DNA of 34,647 nt from Streptomyces viridochromogenes DSM 40736 (GTDB lineage Bacteria > Actinomycetota > Actinomycetes > Streptomycetales > Streptomycetaceae): NCBI RefSeq assembly GCF_000158955.1, contig NZ_GG657757.1, positions 1,619,848 through 1,654,494 on the forward strand, read 5' to 3'. The position numbers and the translations under genes were made by a program. The notes under the pieces were generated by a model that saw nothing but the letters and a program-made list of their open reading frames with translations, made no database searches and was not told the DNA's origin. Below are positions 7,213-15,461 of the stretch, piece by piece (positions within the stretch are counted from its first letter, which is position 1; every line of letters starts with the position of its first letter).

Positions 7213-9115
7213 TCATGGCGGGCTGAGCCGTCTTCGGGGCTGGGCTCGGCTGCCGGGGCTGTGCTTCTGCTGCCGTGGCGGCCGCTGATCGGTTTCGGTG
7301 GTCCTGAATCGTCGTCGGTGTATCCCGCCAGGTAGATCGGGGGAGACTGTCTCTGCGAGGACGATAAACGTTAGCGTCTCGGGGGCCGGGGCGGCGGCGG
7401 TGTCGGCGGGTGCCTCGGGGGCGGCGGTCTGTGGAGCTGTCACCTCGGGGGCCTGCGCGGCTGTCCCGGCGTCAGTTGCCTCAGGGGTCTGGGGGTTGGC
7501 CTGCGCGGCGATCGGCTCGGCAGGTTGCGCGGCGGGTGCGGCGCCGGTGGTGTTTGGCTCCTGCGCGACGGCCTCGGGGCCCACGCCCGTTGCCTGGGCC
7601 TGTGCGGCGGCCTCGGGGCCGACCGCGTCCGGCGCCCGCACGGCAGGGGCGGGGCCCTCGGGCGCCGCGGCCTCGGGGCCGGCAACCGCCTCTCCGGGAC
7701 CGGCCTCGGGTGCCGCGACGGCGTGCTCGGGCATGACGGGAGCCTCCGGGAAGGGGACCGCTCCGGGGGCCGGTGCGGCATCGGGGACAGGAGCGGGCGC
7801 CACGTCCTGCTCCGCGGCGGCGGCCACCGGGGCCTGTTCGCCGCCGTCGGCGGAGTCGCCCGCGGGGGCCGTGGGAGCGGCGGCGGCAAGCTGCTGCTCA
7901 CCGGACTGCCCGGCACCGTCCATGACCGGGGCGGGCTCCTCGGCCTGCGCCGGTACAGCCCCCGCCTCGGCGGGGTCGCCCTCGACGGCCGCGGCTTGGG
8001 CCGAGGCGGCCCGCTCGGTCGCGGCGACGACGGGATGCTCTGTCTCCGGGCCGGCGCCTGTTCCGGCGACGTCGGCCACGCCGGCCTCCGGAGTGGCTTG
8101 CCCGGCCTCGCCATCCGCGGGGACGGCCTGCCCGGCCTCGGCGTCGGCCACGCCATCCGTGAGGACGGCCTGCCCCGTCTCGGCGTCGGCCACCTGGCCG
8201 GCTTCCGGGCCTACGCCCGCGCCATCCGGCTCGCCGGCAACCTCCGCGCCCTGCACCGGCGCTGCCTGCGCGGCCTCGGCGGCAACCGCCTGACCCGCGT
8301 CCGGGCCGCCGGCCTCCGCGCCTCCCACGGGCGCCGCCTGTCCGGCCTCGACAGCAGCCACTTGACCCGCGTCAGGACCGACGCCGGGCTCGCCGACGGC
8401 CGCCGCGCCCTCCGTCGGCACCGTCTGCCCGGCCTGGGCGGCAACGGCCTGATTCGCGTCCGGGCCGAGGTCCGGCTCACCGGCACCTTCAGCGCCCTGG
8501 ACCGGCACCGCCTGCGCGGCCTCGGCGGCAACGGCCTGGTCCGCGTCCGGGGCGGGGACGGTCGCAGGCTCCGGGGTCTGGGCGGTCGTCGGCGGGTGTT
8601 CGGCCTCGGCCGGGTGGGCCGGCGTCGGCTCCACCGTCTCCGTCGCCACGCCGGTCGCGACGGCCTGGGCCGTCTCCGTCGGCAGCGGAGCCGGAACAAC
8701 CGTTTCCGCAGGTGCCGCCCCGGCGCCCACCGGGGCCTGGGGCACGGTCTGCGCGCTCCAGGCAGCCGCGGGGGACACGAGCGGCTCGGGGGCGCTCGGC
8801 GCGTCGAGGTACTCGGGACCCGCCGACGCGGGTGCGGGCTGCCGTACGGGCGCGTCGGCGGGGCCACGGTCCGCCAGGGAGCGGACCGGGCTGGCGGAGC
8901 TGTCGGGCAGCGGCGGGCCGAGGTGCAGCGGCCGACGCGGGGTGATGGGCGGGATCGGCGGCGGGTCGGGCAGGGCGGACGCCGCCGAGGTCGACCGAGC
9001 CGCTGTCACGGCCGGAGATCTCGTGCGGGCCCGGGTGGTGCACGGTCTCCACGACCGGCTCCGGCGCGGGCGGGGTGACCTCGTTGCCCCAGGCACCGTG
9101 GGATCCCGGCAGCAA
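7213..9115 (-). CDS. Ala/Pro/Glu-rich low-complexity protein of unknown function (one frame jump)
   Basis: About 630 residues, dominated by Ala, Pro, Glu, Gly, Gln and Val, with degenerate repeats around EAGQAVPV, GPDAGQVAAV and AAQAAPVQGAEVAGEPD. I see no catalytic motif, signal peptide or membrane helix. The likely start is TTG at 9113-9115, after GAGGAAGAGGA. The first ~43 residues (with VVETVHHPGPHEISGRDSGSVDL) lie in one frame, the rest (LPDPPPIPPITPRRPLHLGPPLPD onward) in another. One extra C in the run near 8980 explains this. The last ~55 codons use many A/T-ending triplets (CTA, TTT, ATA, CGA), unlike the rest. It lies directly upstream of bluB-cobT. Function unknown; it may be a disordered scaffold or surface protein, or partly artefactual. 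Confidence 0.6.
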
Positions 9116-9186
9116 CGGTCCTCTTCCTCGATGGTGTCCTCGGAGACTTAGGCGTTAGACACCCGGCCCGAGGCACCTGCGCTGTT

Positions 9187-9231
9187 TTACTATGACTTGG
9201 CTCTCGGCAGTCCCTCGCCCGGGACTGCCGA
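9187..9231 (-). promoter_or_regulatory. Palindrome beside a candidate promoter upstream of the Ala/Pro-rich gene
   Basis: A perfect 11-bp inverted repeat (TCGGCAGTCCC at 9204-9214, GGGACTGCCGA at 9221-9231, 6-nt spacer) lies just upstream of an AT-rich patch. On the minus strand that patch reads CATAGTAAAA and could be a -10 element. The placement suggests an operator over the -35 region, about 70-115 bp before the gene start. A hairpin or attenuator is the alternative. No cobalamin riboswitch box is visible. Confidence 0.4.
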
Positions 9232-9607
9232 TGTCGTCATGCGTACCCCTCGCCCATCGGTTAGTGCTCCTACGACCAGCTCACCCGGAACGGCGCACCG
9301 ACCGCCCCACAGTGAAGAACGAGCGTGCGTCCCCAGCGGCACGAACGGCCCGCCCGCAAAAGGCGACAAAGCCACTCACTGGCATTGTTGCGGCCGAACC
9401 ACCGTCACGGCACGTTGATCCGCGACGGTTCTGCTGTGGACTGCGCCACGTTGCGCGTCCTCCGGTTCTGCCGTACCACCCCCACCCCAAAACGGGTGAG
9501 TTTTCCGGACATTGACCGACGAACCGCCGGGCGTCCTGGTGCGGTGCAGCGATCGGCCAGCCTACCGCGCGCAGTACGACAACCCGATCACGGGGACGTC
9601 CGCGGGA
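9232..9607. other. Non-coding stretch between cobL and the Ala/Pro-rich gene
   Basis: Base composition is more mixed than in neighbouring genes. A 59-codon plus-strand frame from ATG 9239 exists, but only about 60% of its third positions are G or C, so I do not call it a gene. A short inverted repeat, AAAAC-GGGTGA-GTTTT, lies at 9489-9504. I see no riboswitch consensus. Confidence 0.4.
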
Positions 9608-10828
9608 TCAGGCGCTGCGCCGGGGCAGGGCGCCGCTGAGCAGGAACGCGACGCTCCGTTTCTTCTCCGTCCAGGCCCTGGTGTCGAGTTCGACGGACTG
9701 GAGCAGGGCGCACTCGACGCCGTAGCCGTGCTCCGTCAGGTCCCGGCCGATGAGTTCGGCGGCGTCGCGGGTGGCGGCGTGGGTGACGATGCGCTGCGGG
9801 CGACGGTCGGCGACGGCGGAGACCACGGCCGCTCCCCCGCCGCCGACGCGGACGACGTCGGGTTCGGGGAGGTTCTCCAGGATGTGCGGGGCGCTGCCGT
9901 GCACGATCTGGAGCTGGGCGCCGAAGCGGCGGGCGGTGGCGTCGGTGCGTGCGCACGCCGCCCGGTCGCTGTCGACGGCGATGACGGCGGCGCCCGCCCG
10001 TGCGGCCTCGATGGCGAAGGCTCCGCTGCCGCAGCCGATGTCCCACACGAGGTCGCCGATGCGCGGTCCGAGGCGGGCGAGTTGGGAGGCGCGCAGCAGC
10101 TGGGTCTCGCCCTCGCCGAACTCGCCGCCGTAGGCCTCGGCGGGCAGGGACCAGTCACGGGGTCCGGCGGACGGGTCGCGGCCGGCGATCCAGCCGCCGG
10201 TCTCTCCGGCGGTACCGGGGCGGGCCGGGCCGCCGAGGACGATGACGACGTTGGGGTCGCGCCAGGTGTGGTCGGCCGCCTTGTCGGAGGTGACGACGGT
10301 GACACGTTCGCGATCGGTGCCGAGTTCCTCGCAGATGACGAAGGAGCGGTGGACTCCTTCGAGGAGCAGGCCGAGTTCGGCCGGCCCGGCGCCGGGCGAG
10401 GTGAGGACAGCCACCTTGGTGTGGGCTCGGCATACGTTGACCGCGCGGCGCAGGGTGCGGCGGTGTGCGACGACCACCTGCGCGTCGTCCCAGGGCATCC
10501 CGGCCCGGGCGAAGGCGGCGGCGACCGAGGAGACGGCGGGGACGACCTCGACCTCAAGGCCGAACTCGGGGGCGCGCAGGGTGCGTACGACGCCGAAGAA
10601 ACCGGGGTCGCCGTCGGCGAGCACCACGGCCGTGCCGCGGTGGGCGGCGATGCGGCGGGCGGCGAGGGCGACGCTGCCGAGGCGGATGCGCTCGGCGCCG
10701 GCGGGGACCTCCGGGAGCGCCAGGTGGTGGGCGGCACCTGCCACGAGCGTGGCGGCACCCAGGGCGGCGCGCGCCGCGGCGGTCAGCGGCGAACCGTCCC
10801 AGCCGATCACCGTGACCCGGTCGGCCAT
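9608..10828 (-). CDS. cobL: Precorrin-6Y C5,15-methyltransferase (decarboxylating), CbiE-CbiT fusion
   Basis: A 406-residue cobalamin enzyme that methylates precorrin-6B at C5 and C15 and removes the C12 acetate carboxyl group. The N-terminal half is CbiE-like (VTVIGWDGSPL at the start, VVLADGDPGFFGVVRTL, VVPAVSSVAAAFARAGMPWDDA). The C-terminal half is CbiT-like, with the SAM motif VWDIGCGSGAFAIEAARAG near residue 265 and AVDSDRAACARTDATARRF. Length and domain order match the fused CobL of aerobic producers. The start ATG at 10828 gives the expected MADRVTVIGWDG opening. It shares a strand with the other cob genes but is separated by nearly 500 bp, so it probably has its own transcript. Confidence 0.93.
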   Translation of the reverse strand: MADRVTVIGWDGSPLTAAARAALGAATLVAGAAHHLALPEVPAGAERIRLGSVALAARRIAAHRGTAVVLADGDPGFFGVVRTLRAPEFGLEVEVVPAVSSVAAAFARAGMPWDDAQVVVAHRRTLRRAVNVCRAHTKVAVLTSPGAGPAELGLLLEGVHRSFVICEELGTDRERVTVVTSDKAADHTWRDPNVVIVLGGPARPGTAGETGGWIAGRDPSAGPRDWSLPAEAYGGEFGEGETQLLRASQLARLGPRIGDLVWDIGCGSGAFAIEAARAGAAVIAVDSDRAACARTDATARRFGAQLQIVHGSAPHILENLPEPDVVRVGGGGAAVVSAVADRRPQRIVTHAATRDAAELIGRDLTEHGYGVECALLQSVELDTRAWTEKKRSVAFLLSGALPRRSA

Positions 10829-10961
10829 CGTCGTCAGTCTCCAGGGGTTCTCGCAGTTCGTCTGCGTGTCGTCGGGTGAGCGGCCCGCAGGCGGGCTCCG
10901 TGAGAGTACCCGGTGAAGCCGGCGGAGGGGGCTGCGGTGCCGTCGCGCTCGGGGCCGTGGG

Positions 10962-11594
10962 TCAGTTCCAGTCGCCGAAGGAGGTGAAGCCGCCGGGGGG
11001 CCGCTCGCCCACGCCGTCGAGGTCCTCGGGGAGCAGGCTCCAGACGATGAGGTCGGTGCGTACCTCGGTCCACTCGTCGTCGCCGGTGCGGGTCCGGGCT
11101 ATCCAGGCGCCGCGCAGCACTCCTTCGCTGATACAGCCGATCTTCTGGGCCACCTGCTGGGAGGCGGTGTTGTCGGCCGCGGTGCGCAGTTCGAGGCGCT
11201 CGAACTTCTGGTCGTCGAAGAGCCACCGGGCGGTGACGAGCACCGCCTCGGAGGCGTAGCCCTCGCCGCGGGCCCAGGGGGCGGTGACGTAGGAGATCTC
11301 ACTGGAGCGGACCCGCCAGTCGGTGTTCTTGAGGTGGACGATGCCGACAAGCCGCTGGGTGAGGAACTCCGTGACGGCGAAGACGATGCCGCGGCCCTCG
11401 GCGCGTTCGGCGGGGGCCTGTTCGGTGATCCAGGAGCGGGCGTGCGCCTCGGTGTAGGGGCGCGGGACGGTGGTCCACGTGGTGACGAGCTCGTCGTTCA
11501 TCATGTCGGCGAACGACTGGATGTCCGGCTCCTCGAGGGGGCGCAGTACCAACCGCTCCGTGCTGATGGAGACGTTGGGAAAGGTGCTCGTCAT
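10962..11594 (-). CDS. GNAT family N-acetyltransferase, RimJ/RimL-like
   Basis: A 210-residue acetyltransferase of the RimJ/RimL type, which usually transfers acetyl from acetyl-CoA to a protein N-terminus or small amine. It opens with the typical TERLVLRPLEEPDIQSF. The acetyl-CoA loop is in ARGEGYASEAVLVTARWLF, followed by ERLELRTAADNTASQQVAQKIG, the usual motif B region. A purine-rich CGGAG precedes the ATG. It lies between cobL and metQ, each more than 100 bp away, so no operon is indicated. Substrate unknown. Confidence 0.85.
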   Translation of the reverse strand: MTSTFPNVSISTERLVLRPLEEPDIQSFADMMNDELVTTWTTVPRPYTEAHARSWITEQAPAERAEGRGIVFAVTEFLTQRLVGIVHLKNTDWRVRSSEISYVTAPWARGEGYASEAVLVTARWLFDDQKFERLELRTAADNTASQQVAQKIGCISEGVLRGAWIARTRTGDDEWTEVRTDLIVWSLLPEDLDGVGERPPGGFTSFGDWN

Positions 11595-11735
11595 GCGCCG
11601 CTCCGTAACCTTCGGTGAACCTTCAAGGCCTGCTCAACTGCCCAGCATGCAGCATGCAAGCACTGATCCGCACCACGGGGCCCTCCCCCACCCGGTGAGG
11701 GAGGACGCCGTGTGTGGCGGGTGCCGGGCGCGGGC

Positions 11736-12554
11736 TCAGAAGGAGGCGAGCACGGCGCCGTCGTACTTGTCCTGGATGAACTTCTTCACCTCGGGCGAGG
11801 TGAGGAGCTTGGCGAGCTTCTTCACGCGCGGGTCGTCCTCCTGGCCCTTCTTCACGGCGAGGAAGTTGCCGTAGGGGTTGTTCTTCGGGGACTCCAGGAC
11901 GAGGGCGTCCTTCGCCGGCTTGAGGTCGGACTCGAGGGCGTAGTTGCCGTTGACGACGGCGGCGTCCACGTCGTCGAGGGAGCGCGGCGTCTGGGCCGCC
12001 TCCAGCTCCTTGAACTTGAGCTTCTTCGGGTTCTTGGTGATGTCGGAGGGGGTCGCCTCGCTGCCGACGCCGTCCTTGAGGGTGATGAGCCCGTGGGCGG
12101 CGAGGAGCTTGAGGGCGCGGGCCTCGTTGACGGTGTCGTTGGGGACGGCGACGGTCGCACCGCTCTTCAGGTCGTCGGCCTTCTTGACCTTGTGGGAGTA
12201 GAGGCCGAGCGGTTCCAGGTGGACCGTGACGACGGGCACGATGTCGGTGCCGTTCTTCTTGTTGAAGTCGTCGAGGTACGGCTTGTTCTGGAAGTAGTTG
12301 GCGCCGACGGAGCCGTCCTGCGTCGCCGTATTCGGCGTGACGTAGTCGGTGAACTCCTTGACCTGGAGGTCGAGGCCTTCCTTCTTGGCGAGGTTGTCCT
12401 TGACGTAGTTCAGGATCTCGGCGTGCGGGGTGGGGCTGGCGGCGACGATCAGGGGTCCGTCGGTGCCCGAGCTGTCCCCGCCGCAGGCGCTGAGCCCGAG
12501 GGTGAGGGCTCCGGCGGCGAGTGTGGCGGTGGTGATCTTGGCGGTGTTACGCAC
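11736..12554 (-). CDS. metQ: Methionine ABC transporter substrate-binding lipoprotein
   Basis: A 272-residue NlpA/MetQ-type lipoprotein that binds methionine outside the membrane and delivers it to MetI. A signal peptide ends at the lipobox LSAC, with the lipidated Cys at residue 24. The mature protein has VAASPTPHAEILNYV, VKEFTDYVTPNTATQDGSVGANYFQNKPYLDDFN and KLLTSPEVKKFIQDKY, all characteristic of the family. The start is GTG 12552-12554 with AAGGAAAGG eight bases upstream. It is the third gene of metN-metI-metQ, 62 bp after metI. A weak GC-rich stem with few U follows the stop. Confidence 0.93.
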   Translation of the reverse strand: MRNTAKITTATLAAGALTLGLSACGGDSSGTDGPLIVAASPTPHAEILNYVKDNLAKKEGLDLQVKEFTDYVTPNTATQDGSVGANYFQNKPYLDDFNKKNGTDIVPVVTVHLEPLGLYSHKVKKADDLKSGATVAVPNDTVNEARALKLLAAHGLITLKDGVGSEATPSDITKNPKKLKFKELEAAQTPRSLDDVDAAVVNGNYALESDLKPAKDALVLESPKNNPYGNFLAVKKGQEDDPRVKKLAKLLTSPEVKKFIQDKYDGAVLASF

Positions 12555-12616
12555 GAAAAGTGCCTTTCCTTAAGGACCTTGCGGGTGGTGCGACCCCGTG
12601 TGGGTGTACGGGGAGT

Positions 12617-13324
12617 TCAGGAGGCGGCTTTGAGCAGCCGCAGCTTGGGGGCGGGGCCCGAGTGGGCGCCGCGGCGGTGCAGGGAGCGGGCCGCGTAGTC
12701 GCCGGCGAACTGGATGACCGAGATGACGACGGCGAGGATCGCGACGGTGATCCACATGAGCTGGGTCTCGAAGCGCTGGTAGCCGTAGCGGATGGCGATG
12801 TCTCCGAGGCCGCCGGCGCCGACCGTGCCCGCCATCGCCGAGTAGCCGATGAGGGCGACGATCGTGGTGGTGGTGCTGGAGATCAGCGACGGCAGGGACT
12901 CCGGCACGAGGACCTTGCGGACGATGGTCCAGGTGTTCCCGCCCATGGACTGCACGGCCTCGACGAGCCCGTGGTCGACTTCGCGGACGGCCGTCTCGAC
13001 CAGGCGCGCGAAGAACGGGATGGCGCCGATGGCGAGCGGCACGATGGCGGCCTCGCGGCCGATGGTCGTCCCGGTGATCGAGCGGGTGAAGCCCATCAGC
13101 GCGACCATCAGGATGATGAACGGCAGGGAGCGGGCGATGTTCACGACCTGCCCGATGACCTTGTTGGCGGCGAGGTTCTGGAGCAGACCGCCGCGGTCGG
13201 TCAGGACCAGCAGGATGCCGAGCGGCAGGCCGCCGACGACGGCGATCAGCGTGGACCAGCCGACCATGTAGAGCGTGTCCCAACACGCCTGTTCCAGCAG
13301 GGGCTGCATCTCGGACCAGGTCAT
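12617..13324 (-). CDS. metI: Methionine ABC transporter permease
   Basis: A 235-residue permease with about five hydrophobic helices. The loop that docks on the ATPase reads EAVQSMGGNTWTIVRKVLVPESLPS, the EAA motif. Other family marks are NIARSLPFIILMVALMGFTRSITGT and GDIAIRYGYQRFETQLMW. It carries methionine through the membrane with MetN and MetQ. Its ATG overlaps the metN stop (ATGA, 13321-13324), which implies translational coupling. Confidence 0.94.
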   Translation of the reverse strand: MTWSEMQPLLEQACWDTLYMVGWSTLIAVVGGLPLGILLVLTDRGGLLQNLAANKVIGQVVNIARSLPFIILMVALMGFTRSITGTTIGREAAIVPLAIGAIPFFARLVETAVREVDHGLVEAVQSMGGNTWTIVRKVLVPESLPSLISSTTTTIVALIGYSAMAGTVGAGGLGDIAIRYGYQRFETQLMWITVAILAVVISVIQFAGDYAARSLHRRGAHSGPAPKLRLLKAAS

Positions 13325-14364
13325 TCGGCACTCTCCTTCACCAGCGCGGCCGTCTGCTCCGCCGCGCCCACCACGTCGATCTGCAGTCCGTGTTCGCGCA
13401 GGAAGCCGATCGGCACGACGTTGTCCTCGTAGCGGCCGGGCAGTTCGATGCGCATACGGCCGACCTGGAGGCCGCCGACGGTGTCGATGGCGGCGCCGAG
13501 GATCGATATGTCGATGTTGTAGGTGCGGGCGAGCTGCGAGATGACGGGCTGGGTCGCGCTCTCGCCCTGGAAGGTCACGTCGACGACGGTGCGGTCCTCG
13601 CCGGAGGCCTCGCCGCCGAGCGGGAACAGCGCGGCGGCCAGCTCGGAGCCCGGGGTCGCCAGCAGCTCGCTGACCGTGCCCGACTCGACGATGCGGCCGT
13701 TGTCCATGAGCGCGGCCGAGTCGCAGACCGACTTGACGACGTCCATCTCGTGGGTGATGAGCAGGACGGTCAGGCCGAGCTGCCGGTTCAGGTCGCGCAG
13801 CAGCGCGAGGATCGACCGGGTGGTCTCCGGGTCGAGGGCGCTGGTGGCCTCGTCGGACAGCAGCACCTTCGGGTCGCCGGCGAGCGCGCGGGCGATGCCG
13901 ACACGCTGCTTCTGGCCGCCCGAGAGCTGGGCGGGGTAGGCGCCCGCCTTGTCGGCGAGGCCGACCAGGTCGAGCAGCTCCAGCGCCTTGCGGGAGCGTT
14001 CCTTCCCGGACTTGCCGAGGATCTCCAGGGGCAGTTCGACGTTGTCCTGGACGGTGCGCGAGGACAGCAGGTTGAAGTGCTGGAAGACCATGCCGATCCG
14101 GCTGCGCGCCTGCCGCAGTTCCCTTCCGGCGCGCGGGCCGCGGCCGGCCAGGGCGGTGAGGTCCTCCCCGGCCACCGTCACGGTGCCGGAGGTGGGGCGT
14201 TCCAGCAGGTTGACGCAGCGGATGAGGGAGGACTTGCCGGCGCCGGACTGGCCGATGACGCCGTACACCTCGCCTTCGCGGACGTGCAGGTCGACGCCGT
14301 CCAGGGCGGTGACCTCACGGCCGCGTGAACGGTAGACCTTGGTCAGGTCCGTTGTGGTGATCAC
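13321..14364 (-). CDS. metN: Methionine ABC transporter ATP-binding protein
   Basis: A 347-residue ATPase powering methionine import. Motifs in order: Walker A GQSGAGKSS (38-46), Q-loop VFQHFNLL, signature LSGGQKQRVGIARAL, Walker B VLLSDEATSALD and the switch His in LLITHEMDVV. Residues from about 265 form the NIL domain, which binds methionine and gives trans-inhibition in this family (ISQLARTYNIDISILGAAIDTVGG). I chose GTG 14362-14364, giving MITTTDLTKVYRSRG, with CGGA eight bases before it; GTG 14379 and an earlier ATG are possible but lack a ribosome binding site. Upstream are a perfect palindrome at 14401-14414 and a candidate leader peptide. Confidence 0.94.
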   Translation of the reverse strand: MITTTDLTKVYRSRGREVTALDGVDLHVREGEVYGVIGQSGAGKSSLIRCVNLLERPTSGTVTVAGEDLTALAGRGPRAGRELRQARSRIGMVFQHFNLLSSRTVQDNVELPLEILGKSGKERSRKALELLDLVGLADKAGAYPAQLSGGQKQRVGIARALAGDPKVLLSDEATSALDPETTRSILALLRDLNRQLGLTVLLITHEMDVVKSVCDSAALMDNGRIVESGTVSELLATPGSELAAALFPLGGEASGEDRTVVDVTFQGESATQPVISQLARTYNIDISILGAAIDTVGGLQVGRMRIELPGRYEDNVVPIGFLREHGLQIDVVGAAEQTAALVKESAE

Positions 14365-14400
14365 GTGGGTTTCCGTCACTGTCGAGTGCGCGGGCGTGGG

Positions 14401-14414
14401 TGTGCCCGGGCACA
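14401..14414. promoter_or_regulatory. Perfect 14-bp palindrome before metN
   Basis: TGTGCCCGGGCACA is fully self-complementary and lies 37-50 bp upstream of the chosen metN start. It could be a repressor operator or part of a leader RNA structure. No known regulator site is recognised. Confidence 0.35.
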
Positions 14415-14571
14415 GCTGCATTCGTTCAGGGACGCGACACGGTTCTCGCAGGGGCGTGGAACCGGAGAGAACATGTGCGCGGGCGGCTGGATGTCACGCA
14501 CCGCTCAGGGCGTGCGGACATGCCGCGGTCTCGCTTCGGGGCGCGAGCTCAGGGGGTCGTGCGGGGGCCCT

Positions 14572-14658
14572 CTAGAAGGCGCACATTCGACACGTACAAC
14601 GAGCACCGGGCGGCATGGTCGCCTCGGTCGCGGGGATGCGGTCGCTCGTCGTGGTCAT
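14572..14658 (-). CDS. Candidate Cys/Met leader peptide of the metNIQ operon
   Basis: A 28-codon frame on the same strand as metN, ending 207 bp before it. It starts MTTTSDRIP and ends RCTCRMCAF, so three Cys and one Met fall in the last eight codons. The first ~17 codons have strong G/C third positions, as in real genes. The last ones (GCT CGT TGT ACG TGT CGA) do not, as if RNA structure constrained them. There is no good ribosome binding site, and an AT-rich patch (TGTTTTACT on the minus strand) lies about 10-20 bases upstream, which would suit a leaderless or nearly leaderless transcript. Cysteine-containing leader peptides controlling sulfur genes are known in actinobacteria. Role here is inferred; it could be a chance frame. 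Confidence 0.4.
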   Translation of the reverse strand: MTTTSDRIPATEATMPPGARCTCRMCAF

Positions 14659-14741
14659 GCGGTCAGTAAAACATGCGTACGGTCCTGACAGCCCGCCGTT
14701 GTCCGGATGGTGGACAGAGGCGGACAGGGGGCCGGGAGACG

Positions 14742-15392
14742 TCAGCCGCGGAGGGAGATCTCCATCCCCTGCTGGGTGACCAGTGCCGACAGGGCCGACA
14801 GGTCCTCGACGACGAGGTCGGCCTGGAGCTCGTGCGCCTGGTGGGTTGTGGTCAACGCCACGGTGGTCATACCTGCGGCGCGCCCGGCCGCCAGGCCCGC
14901 GGGGGCGTCCTCGAAGACGACGCAGTGGGCGGGGTCGACGCCGAGGGTGCGGGCGGCGAGCAGGTAGGGCTCGGGGTCGGGCTTGCCGCGGGTGATGTCG
15001 TCGGCGGCCACGAGCGTTTTGGGCAGGATGCCGACGGCGTCCAGGCGGGCCTCGGCCAGTCGCCGGGTGGCGGAGGTGACGACGGCCCAGCGCTCGGCGG
15101 GCAGGGCGTCGAGGAACGCGCGGGTGCCGGGCAGCAGGTGCACCCCACCGTTGGGTACGTCCTCCACCTCCAGGTCCTCGATCCGCGCGACGGCCTCCGG
15201 CACGACGTCGGCGGGCAGCAGGTCGGCGGCTATCTCGGCGGCCGGCCGTCCGTGCAGTTCGACCCGCGCGAAGTCCTCGGCCGTGATCCCGTACTCGGCG
15301 GCCCACCGCGCCCAGCAGCGGTCCACGGAGGCGAGGGAGGAGACGAGGGTTCCGTCGTTGTCGAACAGCAGGGCGTGCGCGTGGATCTTCAT
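14742..15392 (-). CDS. HAD-superfamily phosphatase, sugar-phosphatase/phosphoglucomutase-like
   Basis: A 216-residue subfamily I HAD hydrolase. The nucleophile motif is LLFDNDGTLVSS (D11, D13). Motif II is VVTSATRR, the motif III lysine is in ITRGKPDPEPYLLAA, and motif IV is CVVFEDAPAGLAAGRAAG. A helical cap lies between motifs I and II, as in small sugar-phosphate phosphatases. The substrate is probably a sugar phosphate but cannot be named. The ATG at 15392 gives MKIHAHALLFDNDG; the open frame continues upstream into the divergent promoter region without coding character. It is transcribed divergently from the small membrane genes. Confidence 0.87.
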   Translation of the reverse strand: MKIHAHALLFDNDGTLVSSLASVDRCWARWAAEYGITAEDFARVELHGRPAAEIAADLLPADVVPEAVARIEDLEVEDVPNGGVHLLPGTRAFLDALPAERWAVVTSATRRLAEARLDAVGILPKTLVAADDITRGKPDPEPYLLAARTLGVDPAHCVVFEDAPAGLAAGRAAGMTTVALTTTHQAHELQADLVVEDLSALSALVTQQGMEISLRG

Positions 15393-15461
15393 GCCCCCGA
15401 CCCTACGGGGCAGGCCAGGGCCGGGAGCATCGGGCCTTTTCGGCCGTAATAAGGTCGCAGC

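Noticed and set aside
5116..7335. 739-codon plus-strand frame opposite bluB-cobT
   Set aside because: Same reason: a shadow of a well-supported gene, with no recognisable domains.
9239..9418. 59-codon plus-strand frame with a Cys/His-rich end (HWHCC)
   Set aside because: Only about 60% of third positions are G or C and there is no ribosome binding site. Kept open as a possible small protein but not called.
9116..9607. Cobalamin riboswitch before the cob-block genes
   Set aside because: No recognisable B12 box on either strand by eye; a covariance-model search would be decisive.
14380..14571. SAM riboswitch before metN
   Set aside because: I looked for SAM-IV-like conserved blocks and saw none; a leader peptide fits better.
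14572..15306. 244-codon minus-strand frame covering the leader peptide and the HAD gene
   Set aside because: Its upstream part is a shadow of the HAD gene; only the last 28 codons are considered as the leader peptide.
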